This document shows, one piece after another, positions 52,201 to 62,364 of a stretch of DNA of 64,000 nucleotides; the stretch's first letter is position 1; each line of letters opens with the position of its first letter. Made by a program: the position numbers and the translations under genes. Source of the DNA: DASQGA01 sp963722715 (GTDB lineage: Bacteria; Actinomycetota; Thermoleophilia; Gaiellales; Gaiellaceae); contig CAVROA010000007.1 in assembly GCA_963722715.1 (NCBI GenBank), positions 71,162 to 135,161 of the forward strand, given 5' to 3'. The notes beneath the pieces are model-generated. The model saw nothing but the letters and a program-made list of their open reading frames with translations. It was not told where the DNA came from and ran no database searches.

Positions 52201-55200
52201 CCCGGGTTGTCATCTCGCGGCGGGAGCGGTGTTGTCGACCCGGCGGTTCGTGACCGTGGCCGAGATGGTCGAGTTGCCCGCGACATCGGTAACCGTGACG
52301 CGCAGGTCGTAGAGCCCGTCCGTGACGGCGGTCGTGTCGAAGGCGGCCGGGGTCGTCGTCCAGGTCCCTGCTCCCGCGGGCGAGTAGGCATAGACGCGCG
52401 AGGCGATCCCGGAGCCGGCGTCGCTCGCAGTCGAGCTGAGGGTGACGGTGGCGCGCAGGTTGGCGCCCGGATCGTCCAGCGAGGCGGTGGGGGCGGTGTT
52501 GTCGACCCGGCGGTTGGTGACGAGGGCCGAGGTTGTCGTATTGCCGACCTGGTCGGTTGCGACCAGGCGGAAGTCGTAGAGCCCGTCCGCGACGGCGGTC
52601 GTGTCGAAGGAGACCGAGTAGGGCGAGCTCGTGTCCGTGTCCACGGTCGTCCAGCTGCCACCGCTTGCGGGCGAGCGCTGGAAGGCCGCGGAGGCGACGC
52701 CGGCTCCACCCGGATCGGATGCGGTGCCGCTCAGCGAGACGGTGCCGCGAAGCGGCGTGCCGGGATCGTCGAGCGAGGCGCCGGGGCCGGTGTTGTCGAC
52801 CGTGACCGTGCGAAGGGCCGAGAGCTGGCTGTTTCCGGCCTGGTCACTCGCGCTCGCGCGAAGCTCGTAGTCCCCGTCGGCGAGTGCGCTCGTGTCCCAG
52901 GAGACGGAGTAGGGCGAGCTCGAGTCGGTGTCGATCGCAGTCCAGGAGCCGCCACCGGCGGGGCGGCGCTCGAAGAGGAGGGAGTCGACACCGGAGCCGC
53001 CCGGATCGGAGCTGTTGGCAGAGACGGCCACCGTTGCGGAGACGAAGCTCCCGTCGGCAGGGGCAGTCAGGGAGGCACTCGGAGCCGTGTTGTCGACCCG
53101 CCGGTTGGTGACCGTGGCCGAGGTGGTCGAGTTACCGGCGTTGTCGGTGACGATCACGCGCAGGTCGTAGAGCCCGTCCGTGACGCCGGTCGTGTCGAAG
53201 GCGGCCGGAGTCGTCGTCCAGGTGCCGGCGCCGGCAGGAGAGTGCTGATAGGTGCGGGTGGCGACACCGGAGCCGGCGTCGCTCGCGGTCGAGCTGAGCG
53301 TGACGGTGGCACGCAGGTTGGCGCCCGGATCGTCCAGGCTGGCGCTGGGAGCGGTGTTGTCGACCCGCCGGTTGGTGACCGTGGCCGAGGTGGTCGAGTT
53401 ACCGGCGATATCGGTGACCGATGACGCGCAGGTCGTAGAGCCCGTCCGTGACGCCGGTCGTATCGAAGGCGGCCGGGGTCGTCGTCCAGGTGCCGGCGCC
53501 GGCAGGGGAGTGCTGATAGGTGCGGGTGGCGATCCCGGAGCCGGCGTCGCTCGCAGTCGAGCTGAGCGTGACCGTCCCGCGCAGGTTGGCGCCCGGATCG
53601 TCCAGGCTGGCGCTGGGAGCGGTGTTGTCGACCCGCCGGTTGGTGACCGTGGCCGAGGTGGTCGAGTTACCGGCGTTATCGGTGACGGTGACACGCAGGT
53701 CGTAGAGCCCGTCCGTGACGCCGGTCGTGTCGAAGGCGGCCGGGGTCGTCGTCCAGGTGCCTGCTCCCGCGGGCGAGTAGCTGCATAGACGCGCGAGGCG
53801 ATCCCGGAGCCGCGCGTCGCTCGCGGTCGAGCTGAGCGTGACCGTCCCGCGCAGGTTGGCGCCCGGATCGTCCAGGCGAGGCGGCGGGAGCCGTGTTGTC
53901 GACCCGGCGGTTGGTGACCGTGGCCGAGGTGGTCGAGTTACCGGCGTTGTCGGTGACGATCACGCGCAGGTCGTAGAGCCCGTCCGTGACGCCCGTGGTA
54001 TCGAAGGAGGCGCTGTAGGGAGCGGATGTGTCCGTGTCCACTGTCGTCCAGGTGCCGGCGCCGGCGGGCGAGCGCTGGAAAGCGAGCGAGGCCACGCCGC
54101 TGCCGCCCGGATCGGAGCCGGAGCCGGTCAGCGAGACGGTGCCGCGGAGGTTGGCGCCGGGGTCGTCCTGAGTGCCTGTCGGCGCAGCCCGGTCGATGGT
54201 CACGTCGTTCGTGTCCGCGTCGGTGTTCGAGCCGAGATCGGTGGCGACAGCGCGAAGCGCGCGGTTCCCGTCGGCGTCGACGTTCCACTGCGCCTCGTAG
54301 GGGACGGTCGTGTCCGTCCCGAGCGAGATCCACGAGCCCGAGCCGCAGCCCGTGGAGGCGTTCGAGCAGCGGAAGAACTCGACGTTGTCGATGTCCGTGT
54401 CAGGGGTAGTAGCGGCGATCGTGAACGGATCCGGTGCGGCCGCGTTCACGAACGCACCCGGGGCGGTGATGGTGACGCTCGGAGCGTTGTTGTCGACAAG
54501 GACGTTCACGATCGCGGAGGTCTGTGTGTTTCCGGCGACGTCGCCCGTGACCGCGCGCAGGTCGTAACTGCCGTCGGCGAGCGCGCCCGTCGACCAGTCG
54601 ACCGAGTACGGAGCACTCGTATCGGTGTCGATCGCCGTCCACGTCCCCGCGCCTGCAGGCGAACGCTGGAAGATGACCTGCTGAACCCCTGATCCCGCAT
54701 CGGCGGAGTCCGACGAGACCGCGGTCAGACCGCTGACGACACTGGCTCCGGCGGGCGCGGTGACGGACCCGGTCGGGTTGGTGTTGTCCACCCGCCGGTT
54801 GGCGACCGTGGCCGAGGTGGTCGAGTTACCGGCGTTGTCGGTGACGATCACGCGCAGGTCGTAGAGCCCGTCCGTAACGCCGGTCGTGTCGAAGGCGGCC
54901 GGGGTCGTCGTCCAGGTGCCGGCGCCGGCAGGGGAGTGCTGATAGGTGCGGGTGGCGACACCGGAGCCGCGCGTCGGTGGCGGTCGAGGAGAGCGTGACG
55001 GTGCCGCGCAGGTTGGCGCCCGGATCGTCCAGGCTGGCGCTGGGAGCGGTGTTGTCGACCCGCCGGTTGGTGACCGTGGCCGAGGTGGTCGAGTTGCCGG
55101 CGTTGTCGGTGACGATCACACGCAGGTCGTAGAGCCCGTCCGTGACGCCGGTCGTGTCGAAGGCGGCCGGGGTCGTCGTCCAGGTGCCGGCGCCGGCGGG

Positions 55201-58200
55201 CGAGTGCTGATAGGTGCGGGTGGCGACCCCGGAGCCGGCGTCGCTCGCGGTCGAGCTGAGCGTGACGGTGGCGCGCAGGTTGGCGCCCGGATCGTCCAGG
55301 CTGGCGCTCGGAGCGGTGTTGTCGACCCGGCGGTTGGTGACCGTGGCCGAGGTGGTCGAGTTACCGGCGACATCGGTGACGTGACGCGCAGGTCGTAGAG
55401 GCCGTCCGTGACGCCGGTCGTGTCGAAGGCGGCCGGGGTGGCGCTCCAAGTCCCTGCTCCCGCGGGCGAATACTCATAGGCGCGGGAGGCGACTCCGGAT
55501 CCACCTGGGTCGGAGGCGGTCGAGGTCAGCGTCACGGTGGCGCGCAGGTTGGCACCCGGATCGTCGAGCGAGGCGTTCGGCGCCGTGTTGTCGACCCGGC
55601 GGTTTGTGACGAGCGCCGAGATTGTCGTGTTGCCGGCCACGTCGGTTGCGACCGCACGCAGGTCGTAGAGCCCATCGGAGACCCCGGTCGTGTCGAAGGA
55701 AACCGAATAGGGCGAGCTCGTGTCCGTGTCGACTGTCGTCCAGCTGCCACCGCTTGCGGGCGAGCGCTGGAAGGTGAGCGAGGCCACACCGCTGCCGCCC
55801 GGATCGGAGCCGGAGCCGGTCAGCGAGACGGTGCCGCGGAGATTGGCGCCCGGGTCGTCCAGGGAGGCAGTCGGAGCCGTGTTGTCGACTTCGACCGTGA
55901 TGCTTCCGGAGGTGAAGGAGTTGCCGGCCGCGTCCGTGGTCTGTGCGCGGAGGTCATAGTCGCCGTCGGTGACTCCGCCGGTCACCCAGTCGACCGAGTA
56001 CGGGGCGCTCGAGATCAGTGTCGATCGTCGTCCACGTCGCGGCTCCTGCGGGCGAGCGCTGGAACACGACCTGGGCGACGCCCGAGACCGAGTCGGCCGA
56101 GTTCGAAGCGACGGCGACCGTTCCGGACAGCGACGCGCCGCCGGCGGGCGAGGTCAGTGAGCCGGTCGGGTCGCTGTTGTCGACCTTGATCGTCTGCTTG
56201 GCCGAGTCGAGCGTGTTGCCGGCAGCATCCGTCGCGCGGGCGAGAACCTGGTAGTCGCCGTCCGCCGGCTGAGAGTTCCAGGTGACCGAGTACGAGGGGC
56301 CGGTGGAGCTCGAGCCGACGAGCGTCGAAGGGCTGCACGACGTTCCGGTGCAGCGGTAGTAGGCGACGGTCGCGACACCGGAGGTCGCGTCGGCGGCACT
56401 CCCGGAGAGGACCTGGCCGTTCCGGATCGCCGCGGGGAGGACGTCGAGAGTCGAGGAGCTCGGGTTCGTAGCGTCGATCCGGATCTGAGACGCACCGGTC
56501 TGCACGGCTTCCGCGTTGCCGACCCGGTCGACCGAGAAATACTTGATCGTGTAGACGCCGTCGGCGCTGAGCGGAATCGAGGTGCCCTGCGTTGAGCTCG
56601 TGTCAGGCGTCGAGCCGTCGGTCGTGTAGTAGGTCGTTGCAACCCCAGCGCCGGCGTCCGACGGTGTCAGCGTCACCGTTTGGGCGGATGTCTTCCAACC
56701 GGAGCCGATCGAGCCCGTGTCGTCGCCTGTCGAAGGTGCGCCCGAGTCGGGGACGAGCCCGAAGCTCGTTCCGCCGCCGGTCGCGCTGGCGTTGTTCGTT
56801 GCCGTGACGGAGCCTGTAGGCGAGCCCGCGGTCGAGTTCGTCCACGTATAGGTGTCCGAGTACGGGGAGCTCACGTCGTTTCCGCCGCCGCCCGAGACTC
56901 CGGCCACCGCCGGGAACGAGACGTGCTTGATGTCGGTCTCCGTGTCGGAGGCCGTCGCCGTGACCGTGAACGAGCCGCCGTTGGCGCCCGGGCGGTAGTA
57001 GACGTCCGTGCCGGAGACGTACTGGTCGGGGTCGGCGGGGCTCTCGGCGAGCGAGAGGGCGGGCGCGGTCGGGTTCGAAGTGTCGACCTTGGCAGCCGCG
57101 GAGACCGCGGATGCCGCGGACTGGTTTCCGACCTTGTCCGAGAGCAGGTAGCGGTAGCGGTAGCACTTGGCGGTCGCGACCGTCGTGTCGGCGCCACCCG
57201 AGAGCGTGACCGTCGACCAGGAGCCCGACCAGTTGGTGCAGCCGTCGGCGGCGAGGTCGCCGGACTCGCGCTCGACGATCCTGGTGGCGGTGTCGATTCC
57301 GGAGCCCGTGTCCGAGCCGTCGACGAGCGTGAGCGGTACGGAGAGGCTCGTGTAGTAGGGCGCTCCCGCGCCTGCGAGCGAGACGGAGTGGCCAGTTGGC
57401 GCGCTGGAGTCGGCTGCGATCGTGACGGTGTCGTTCGCGGTTCGGCCCGCCTTGTCGGTCGCGGTGATCGTCCGCGCGCCCGGTGCGGTCGCGCCGGCCG
57501 TCCACGTGTAGTCGGCCGGCGAGGCGTAGGGGCTCGAGGAGTCGTTGCCGCCCGTCGAGCCGGTCCAGCCCGATACCGCCGAGACGTTCGGGAACGCGAC
57601 TCCGGCAACCGCGGTCTCGACGTCGCTCGCCGTTGCGTTCAGCGTGAAGCTCCCCGCACCGCCGGGGCGGAAGAAGTGGGTCTTGGTCGGCGCGTCGTAG
57701 TACTGCGCCGCGGGGCCGGTGACTTCGGTCGGGCTGCTGACCGACACGCTCGGGTCGCCCGTGTCCACCTTCGCGTCGGCGGAGGTCGCTGAGACAGCCG
57801 ACTGGTTGCCGACGTTGTCGGAGATCGAGAAGCGGTAGCGGTAGCACTTGCCGGAGGCAACCGTGGTGTCGGCGCCGCCCGAGAGGGTGACCGTCGACCA
57901 CGAGCCCGACCAGTTCGTACAGGCATCGGCCGCGAGGTCGCCGGACTCGCGCTCGACGACGCGCGAAGCGGTGTCGACTCCGGACCCGGCGCCGTCACCT
58001 CCGTCAACCAGGGTCAGCGGAACGGACAGGGAGCCGTAGTAGGGCGCTCCCGCGCCTGCAAGCGAGACGGAGTGGCCGGTAGGCGCGGCCGTGTCCGACG
58101 TGAGCGTGAAGCTCGTCCCCGAGCCGGCGACGCTGGCGTTGTTCGTGGCGGTCACCGAGCCGGTCGGGGAGCCACTCGTCGTGTTCGACCACGAGTACGT

Positions 58201-60429
58201 GTCCTCGTAGGGGGAGCCCGTGTCGTTTGTGCCCCCGCCGGTGAGGCCGACCACGCTCGGGAAGCTGAGGTGCTTGATGGCCGGTCTCGGAGTCTGCCAT
58301 CCCGGTCGCGGTGACCTTGAAGGAGCCACCGGCCGCGCCGCCCTTGTAGAAGAGAGTCGTGCCCGAGACGTGCTGGTTCGCGCTCGCCGGGTTCTCCGAA
58401 AGCGTCAGGCTCGGAGCGGGAGTCGGGGCCGACGTGTCGACCTTTGCGGCCGCTGAGGTCGGCGGAGGCAGCCGACTGGTTGGCGACGTTGTCCGAGATC
58501 TTGTAGCGGTAGCGGTAGCACTTGCCGGAGGCGACCGTAGTGTCGGCGCCGCCCGAGAGCGTGACCGTCGACCACGACCCGGACCAGTTCGTGCAAGCGT
58601 CGGCGGCGAGGTCACCGGATTCACGCTCGACCAGCCGCGTGCTCGTGTCGAGCCCGGAGCCCGTGCCGTCGTTTCCGTCCACGAGGGTGAGCGGAACTGA
58701 GAGGGTCGTGTAATACGGCGCGCCCGCCCCTCCGAGCGTGACCGAGTGCCCCGTCGGAGCTGCGGTGTCCTTCTTGATCGTCAGGGTCGTCTGCGTTTGC
58801 TGCTGCGCCAGGTCTTCCTCGGTGATCGTCTGCCCGCCCGGCTCGGTCGTGCTCGAGGTCGTCCAGGCGTAGGTGTTCGAGGTGAAGGGGGCGGCCGTGT
58901 CCGTCTTGACGGTGTGGGTGAAGGCGCCGGAGTCGAGACTGACCGCGGGGAAGACCACCGAGTACGGGCCCGAGCCCGAGTCGCGTGATCGCGTCGGTGA
59001 CGACGAAGTCACCCGCGGTGGCGGGGTTGTAGTAGACGGTGCTCGTCCCGTCGAAGTACTGCCGGCTGGGGTTCGTGCCCTCGGCGACGGTGAAGCTCGT
59101 GTGCGTCGGGCCGGTGTCGTCTGCAGCCGGGTGTGCGATCTGGGCGACCCCGTCGTTGACGTGGAAGTCGAGCTGGCGTCGGGCGGCTTGCGGTGCGGTG
59201 ATCCCGCCGGTTTGATGGCGCCAGTAGTCGACGAAGAGGGTCTCGCCCGCAGCGAGCGAGAACTTCGGGAGCGTGTACGACACGTTCGTCGTGACCGGGG
59301 TGACGGCACTTCGGAGGTCCTGGGCGAGGGGGTCGTCGGTAGGCGTAAGGATCGTCCCGGTCGGTGTGAAGACTCCGCCCGAGATCGTGCCCTTGAAGAC
59401 CCCCACGGTCAGGACTGCGGTGCCGGCAACCAGCGTCGCATTCGGAATGTCCGTCTGAACCGTGAAGGTCCAGGTGCCCGCTGGGAAGCCGGTTGCGCCA
59501 CCGGCGGGGTCGACGAGCCAGCCCTTTCCGTCCGTCGTTGTCGGGAGCGTGGTTTGCTGAGCGGTGACGGAGAGGGCCGGATCCCATGCATACCAACCGA
59601 CCGCTGCGCTCGCCGGGATGTTGTTCGTCGTGATGTCGACAGTGCCCGTGCCGGAATCAAGATCCCACGAGCCGGTGACGCCCGTCGCGCTGTTCCGGAG
59701 CTCGAGCGGCGTCGGGTAGTTGGCGGCGGGATCGATGACGTAGGGGAGAGGCAGTTTGCTGTCGTCCAGCCGAAGCCCGAGCCACCAGCCCTCGCGGTCG
59801 TGGACGAGCGACCAGCGGAGTCCTGCCGGCGTGATGTCTCGCCCGGAAGCGTCGAGGATCGCGACCGGGTGGATGCTGATTGCGGACTGACCGCGAAGGC
59901 CGACGAACCGGACGCCACCACTCGCTTCGAGCCGCGGCCGGAGGCCCGCCGCATCCAGGCGCCAGCGCCAGTTTCGAACGCCCTGGTGGCGAACGACCGT
60001 GAGGTAGAGCTCCGTCTTGTCCGGCTGAACGGTGATCGTCTCGTGCCCGAAGGGCGTCCGCCTGCTGGCGCCGTTCTCGAACGCAGTCCAGCCGGCCGTT
60101 CCGCTGCCCTCGCCGGTCACCGAGACCGAGGCACCGGCCCGGTGGACCGTGTAGCCGGCCGGGTCTACGTCAACCTGGACACCGGGTGCGGGCTTGTGCA
60201 CCGTCGCGTCCGTCTCTCCCTGCGGGGAGCCGAGAGCGCTGGTCAGGAACTCGGGGATACTGGCGACCCGCTCCGACGATCCGGTCAGCTGCAGTGCAGC
60301 GAAGAATGTCGCCGCGATCAGAGCGAGGAGAACGACCACGCTTTCCGACGTGGGAGACCACGCAGAGGCCAGGCGGCCGGCCGTAGCCGGGCGCCTTCCC
60401 GAACGCCGCAGTCTTGGAAAGTTGGTCAT
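46257..60429 (-). CDS. Giant repetitive surface protein (about 4,700 aa) with Ig-like arrays, PASTA-like domain and C-terminal membrane anchor; about 14 frameshifts
   Basis: One leftward gene of 14.2 kb. Start ATG 60429 is fixed by AGGAGG 3-9 nt upstream. Order: basic head and signal-anchor (VVVLLALIAATFFAALQL); a roughly 480-residue N-terminal domain; three or four modules with PTGHSVSLAGAGAPYY, ERESGDLAADxC and KCYRYRY (paired Cys); then more than 25 Ig-like repeats of about 90 residues with VDNTAPSASLDDPGANLRGT and DGLYDLRVIVTDNAGNST; an FN3-like domain (PTTPPGFSGSLKNGKLTLRW); a PASTA-like domain (VKRGFRQGKLTKKRSTTVPA); a Pro/Thr-rich stretch; and a C-terminal helix (TAGTILLLAMLGLGAAAAGY) with basic tail. 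Probably a cell-surface adhesin or stalk. The frame shifts near 58985, 58460, 58283, 56011, 55380, 54968, 53878, 53815, 53780, 53421, 52214, 51658, 51470 and 51256. Confidence 0.75.
49708..51190 (-). repeat. Copy A of a 1.5-kb internal duplication
   Basis: Matches 51963-53445 at a constant offset of about 2,255 bp, covering five Ig-like domains in the same order with only scattered substitutions. This copy keeps one reading frame throughout. Confidence 0.65.
51963..53445 (-). repeat. Copy B of a 1.5-kb internal duplication
   Basis: Second copy of the block at 49708-51190. It contains two of the frame breaks (near 52214 and 53421) that copy A does not have, consistent with consensus errors in repeats. 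Confidence 0.65.
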
Positions 60430-60507
60430 GTGCCTCCTCGCACGGCTTTGCGCGCGCGATAAAGGCTTGATCGGTGTTTCCGCCGCGGGACTCGAACGGA
60501 ATACCAC

Positions 60508-60535
60508 TTGAAAGTCGTAGAAGCGGCCCTAAGAT
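60508..60535 (+). promoter_or_regulatory. Near-consensus promoter upstream of the mutase gene
   Basis: TTGAAA (60508-60513), 16-bp spacer and TAAGAT (60530-60535). The predicted start is near 60542. A terminator-like hairpin follows at 60573-60600, so the product may be a short RNA or an attenuated leader. Confidence 0.45.
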
Positions 60536-60572
60536 CCCCCGATTGAGTGACGGGCGACCACACGGTCCGGGT

Positions 60573-60600
60573 GACGGCGCGTACCAGGGCCGTCTTTTTT
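60573..60600 (+). terminator. Intrinsic terminator between promoter and mutase gene
   Basis: GACGGC, a 10-base loop, GCCGTC and then TTTTTT (60595-60600). T-runs this long are rare in the window, which favours a real terminator. Confidence 0.55.
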
Positions 60601-60686
60601 CCTGGGTCTACGCGGTTCTCGAAGGAGTGACTCAACCTCAGGTCGACAGTTAGGCATCGCTGTTTCGACACCGGGGAAGACGTGCG

Positions 60687-60692
60687 TACAAT
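60687..60692 (+). promoter_or_regulatory. Predicted -10 element of leaderless mutase gene
   Basis: TACAAT lies seven nt before ATG 60700; TTCGAC, 17 bp further upstream, could be its -35 box. Confidence 0.55.
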
Positions 60693-60699
60693 CCCGCCC

Positions 60700-62364
60700 A
60701 TGGCGACGACCGAGGACCGTCGGCGGGCGGATGCGACCGCCGAGTGGCGACGCGAGCTCTACGAGGAGAAGCCCGAGCGGGAGGCGCTGTTCTCGACCAT
60801 GTCCGGCGTCGCCGTGGAACCGCTGTACACACCCGACAACGCCGTGATCGACTACGACCGTGACCTCGGCTTTCCCGGCGTTTTCCCGTATACGCGGGGG
60901 GTCTATCCGTCGATGTACCGCGGTCGTCTCTGGACGATGCGTCAGTTCGCCGGCTTCGGCATGGCCGAGGAGACCAACGCCCGCTTCAGATACCTCCTCG
61001 AGCACGGGCAGACAGGGCTCTCGACGGCCTTCGACATGCCGACGCTCATGGGCTACGACTCCGACCATCCGAAGTCGCTCGGCGAGGTCGGTCGCGAGGG
61101 CGTCGCCGTCGACTCGCTCGAAGACATGGAGCTTCTCTTCGACGGCATCCCGCTCGACAAGGTCTCCACGTCGATGACCATCAACGGGCCGGCCGCGATG
61201 CTCCTCGGCTTCTATGTCTGCGTCGCGGACGAGCAGGGCGTGCCGCACGATCGCCTCCGCGGGACGATCCAGACGGACATCCTCAAGGAGTACATCGCGC
61301 AGAAGGAGTGGATCTTCCCGCCCGAGCCGTCGATGCGCCTCTGCGTCGACATGATCGAGTTCTGCGCCCGCGAGGTGCCTCAGTGGCATCCGATCTCCAT
61401 CTCCGGCTACCACATCCGTGAGGCCGGCTCGTCCGCTGCCCAGGAGCTCGCCTTCACGCTCGCCGACGGCTTCGCCTACGTAGAGGCGGCGATGGAGCGC
61501 GGCCTCGAGGTGGACGACTTCGCCCCGCGCCTCTCCTTCTTCTTCAACGCCCACATCGACTTCTTCGAGGAGGTCGCGAAGTACCGTGCCGCCCGCCGGA
61601 TCTGGGCGCGCGAGCTCCGCGACCGTTACGGGGCCAAGAATCCTCGCTCGTGGCTGATGCGCTTCCATGCGCAGACCGCCGGCGTCTCACTGACGGCGCA
61701 GCAGCCCCAGGTGAACATCGTCCGAACTGCCCTCGAGGCCCTCGCAGCCGTCATGGGGGGCTGCCAGTCCCTCCACACGAACTCCTTCGACGAGGCCCTT
61801 GCCCTGCCGACCGAGCATGCCGTCAAAATTGCGCTACGCACGCAACAGGTCATCGCGCACGAGACGGGAGTGGCGAGCTCGATCGATCCGCTCGGCGGCT
61901 CCTACTTCGTCGAGGAGTTGACGAACCGGCTCGAGCAGGAGGCTCTCGACTACTTCGAGCGCATCCGTGAGCTCGGCGGAGTCATCCCTGCGATCAAGGA
62001 GAATTTCTTCCAGCGTGAGATCGCGGAGGCGTCGTTTCGGTTTCAGCGCGAGGTGGAGGCGGGGGAGCGGGTGATCGTGGGCGTCAACCGCTACGAGGAC
62101 GCCGGCGAAGAGGACATCGATCTCCTCCACATCGATCCTGCGCTCGAGGAGAGGCAGATCGAGCGCGTCACCGCGCTCCGGGCGCGGCGCGAAAGCGGCG
62201 CCGCCGAGGAGGCGCTCGCTCGGCTCAAGCGCGACGCCGCTCGTGACGATGTGAACCTCATGCCGGCGATCATCGAGGCCTCGAAGGCCTACGTCACGAT
62301 GGGCGAGATGTGCGACGCCCTCCGAGAGGTATGGGGCACATGGCGCGAGACCCCGGTCTTCTGA
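60700..62364 (+). CDS. Acyl-CoA mutase large subunit, methylmalonyl-CoA mutase-like (554 aa)
   Basis: Catalytic (substrate-binding TIM-barrel) subunit of an adenosylcobalamin-dependent acyl-CoA mutase. The signatures are TRGVYPSMYRGRLWTMRQF near residue 65, STAFDMPTLMGYDSDHP, SISGYHIREAGSSAAQE with the conserved His, RFHAQTAGVSLTAQQP and SLHTNSFDEALALPTE. The protein ends before a cobalamin-binding domain, so a separate small subunit with the DxHxxG motif must exist elsewhere. The motif set fits methylmalonyl-CoA mutase; isobutyryl- or ethylmalonyl-type mutases cannot be excluded. ATG 60700 has TACAAT seven nt upstream. MeaB and the adenosyltransferase in this window support function. Confidence 0.9.
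   Translation: MATTEDRRRADATAEWRRELYEEKPEREALFSTMSGVAVEPLYTPDNAVIDYDRDLGFPGVFPYTRGVYPSMYRGRLWTMRQFAGFGMAEETNARFRYLLEHGQTGLSTAFDMPTLMGYDSDHPKSLGEVGREGVAVDSLEDMELLFDGIPLDKVSTSMTINGPAAMLLGFYVCVADEQGVPHDRLRGTIQTDILKEYIAQKEWIFPPEPSMRLCVDMIEFCAREVPQWHPISISGYHIREAGSSAAQELAFTLADGFAYVEAAMERGLEVDDFAPRLSFFFNAHIDFFEEVAKYRAARRIWARELRDRYGAKNPRSWLMRFHAQTAGVSLTAQQPQVNIVRTALEALAAVMGGCQSLHTNSFDEALALPTEHAVKIALRTQQVIAHETGVASSIDPLGGSYFVEELTNRLEQEALDYFERIRELGGVIPAIKENFFQREIAEASFRFQREVEAGERVIVGVNRYEDAGEEDIDLLHIDPALEERQIERVTALRARRESGAAEEALARLKRDAARDDVNLMPAIIEASKAYVTMGEMCDALREVWGTWRETPVF

Larger units (their letters stand above)
47400..56180 (-). repeat. Array of Ig-like domain repeats coding for the giant protein
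   Basis: Repeat units of about 265-300 bp, recognisable by GTTGTCGACCCGGCGG (encoding RRVDN on the minus strand) at intervals from about 47.4 to 56.2 kb. Some neighbouring units are nearly identical at the DNA level (for example around 51103, 51370, 53356, 53623 and 55046), others are diverged. Coding repeats, not CRISPR: no conserved short repeat plus unique spacer pattern. Confidence 0.8.

Noticed and set aside
47400..56180. Regularly spaced repeats that could suggest a CRISPR array
   Set aside because: Units are 265-300 bp, coding, and translate into Ig-like domains; there are no short repeats separated by unique spacers and no cas genes.
60430..60480. Cyclic di-GMP-I riboswitch in front of the giant gene (CGCAAAGCC seen)
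   Set aside because: Only one half-motif resembles the consensus; the partner helix and GGGCAAACC element are absent.
60543..60653. TTG-started 36-codon frame upstream of the mutase
   Set aside because: It runs through a terminator hairpin, has a rare start codon and no recognisable content, so it is kept only as a remark, not a gene.
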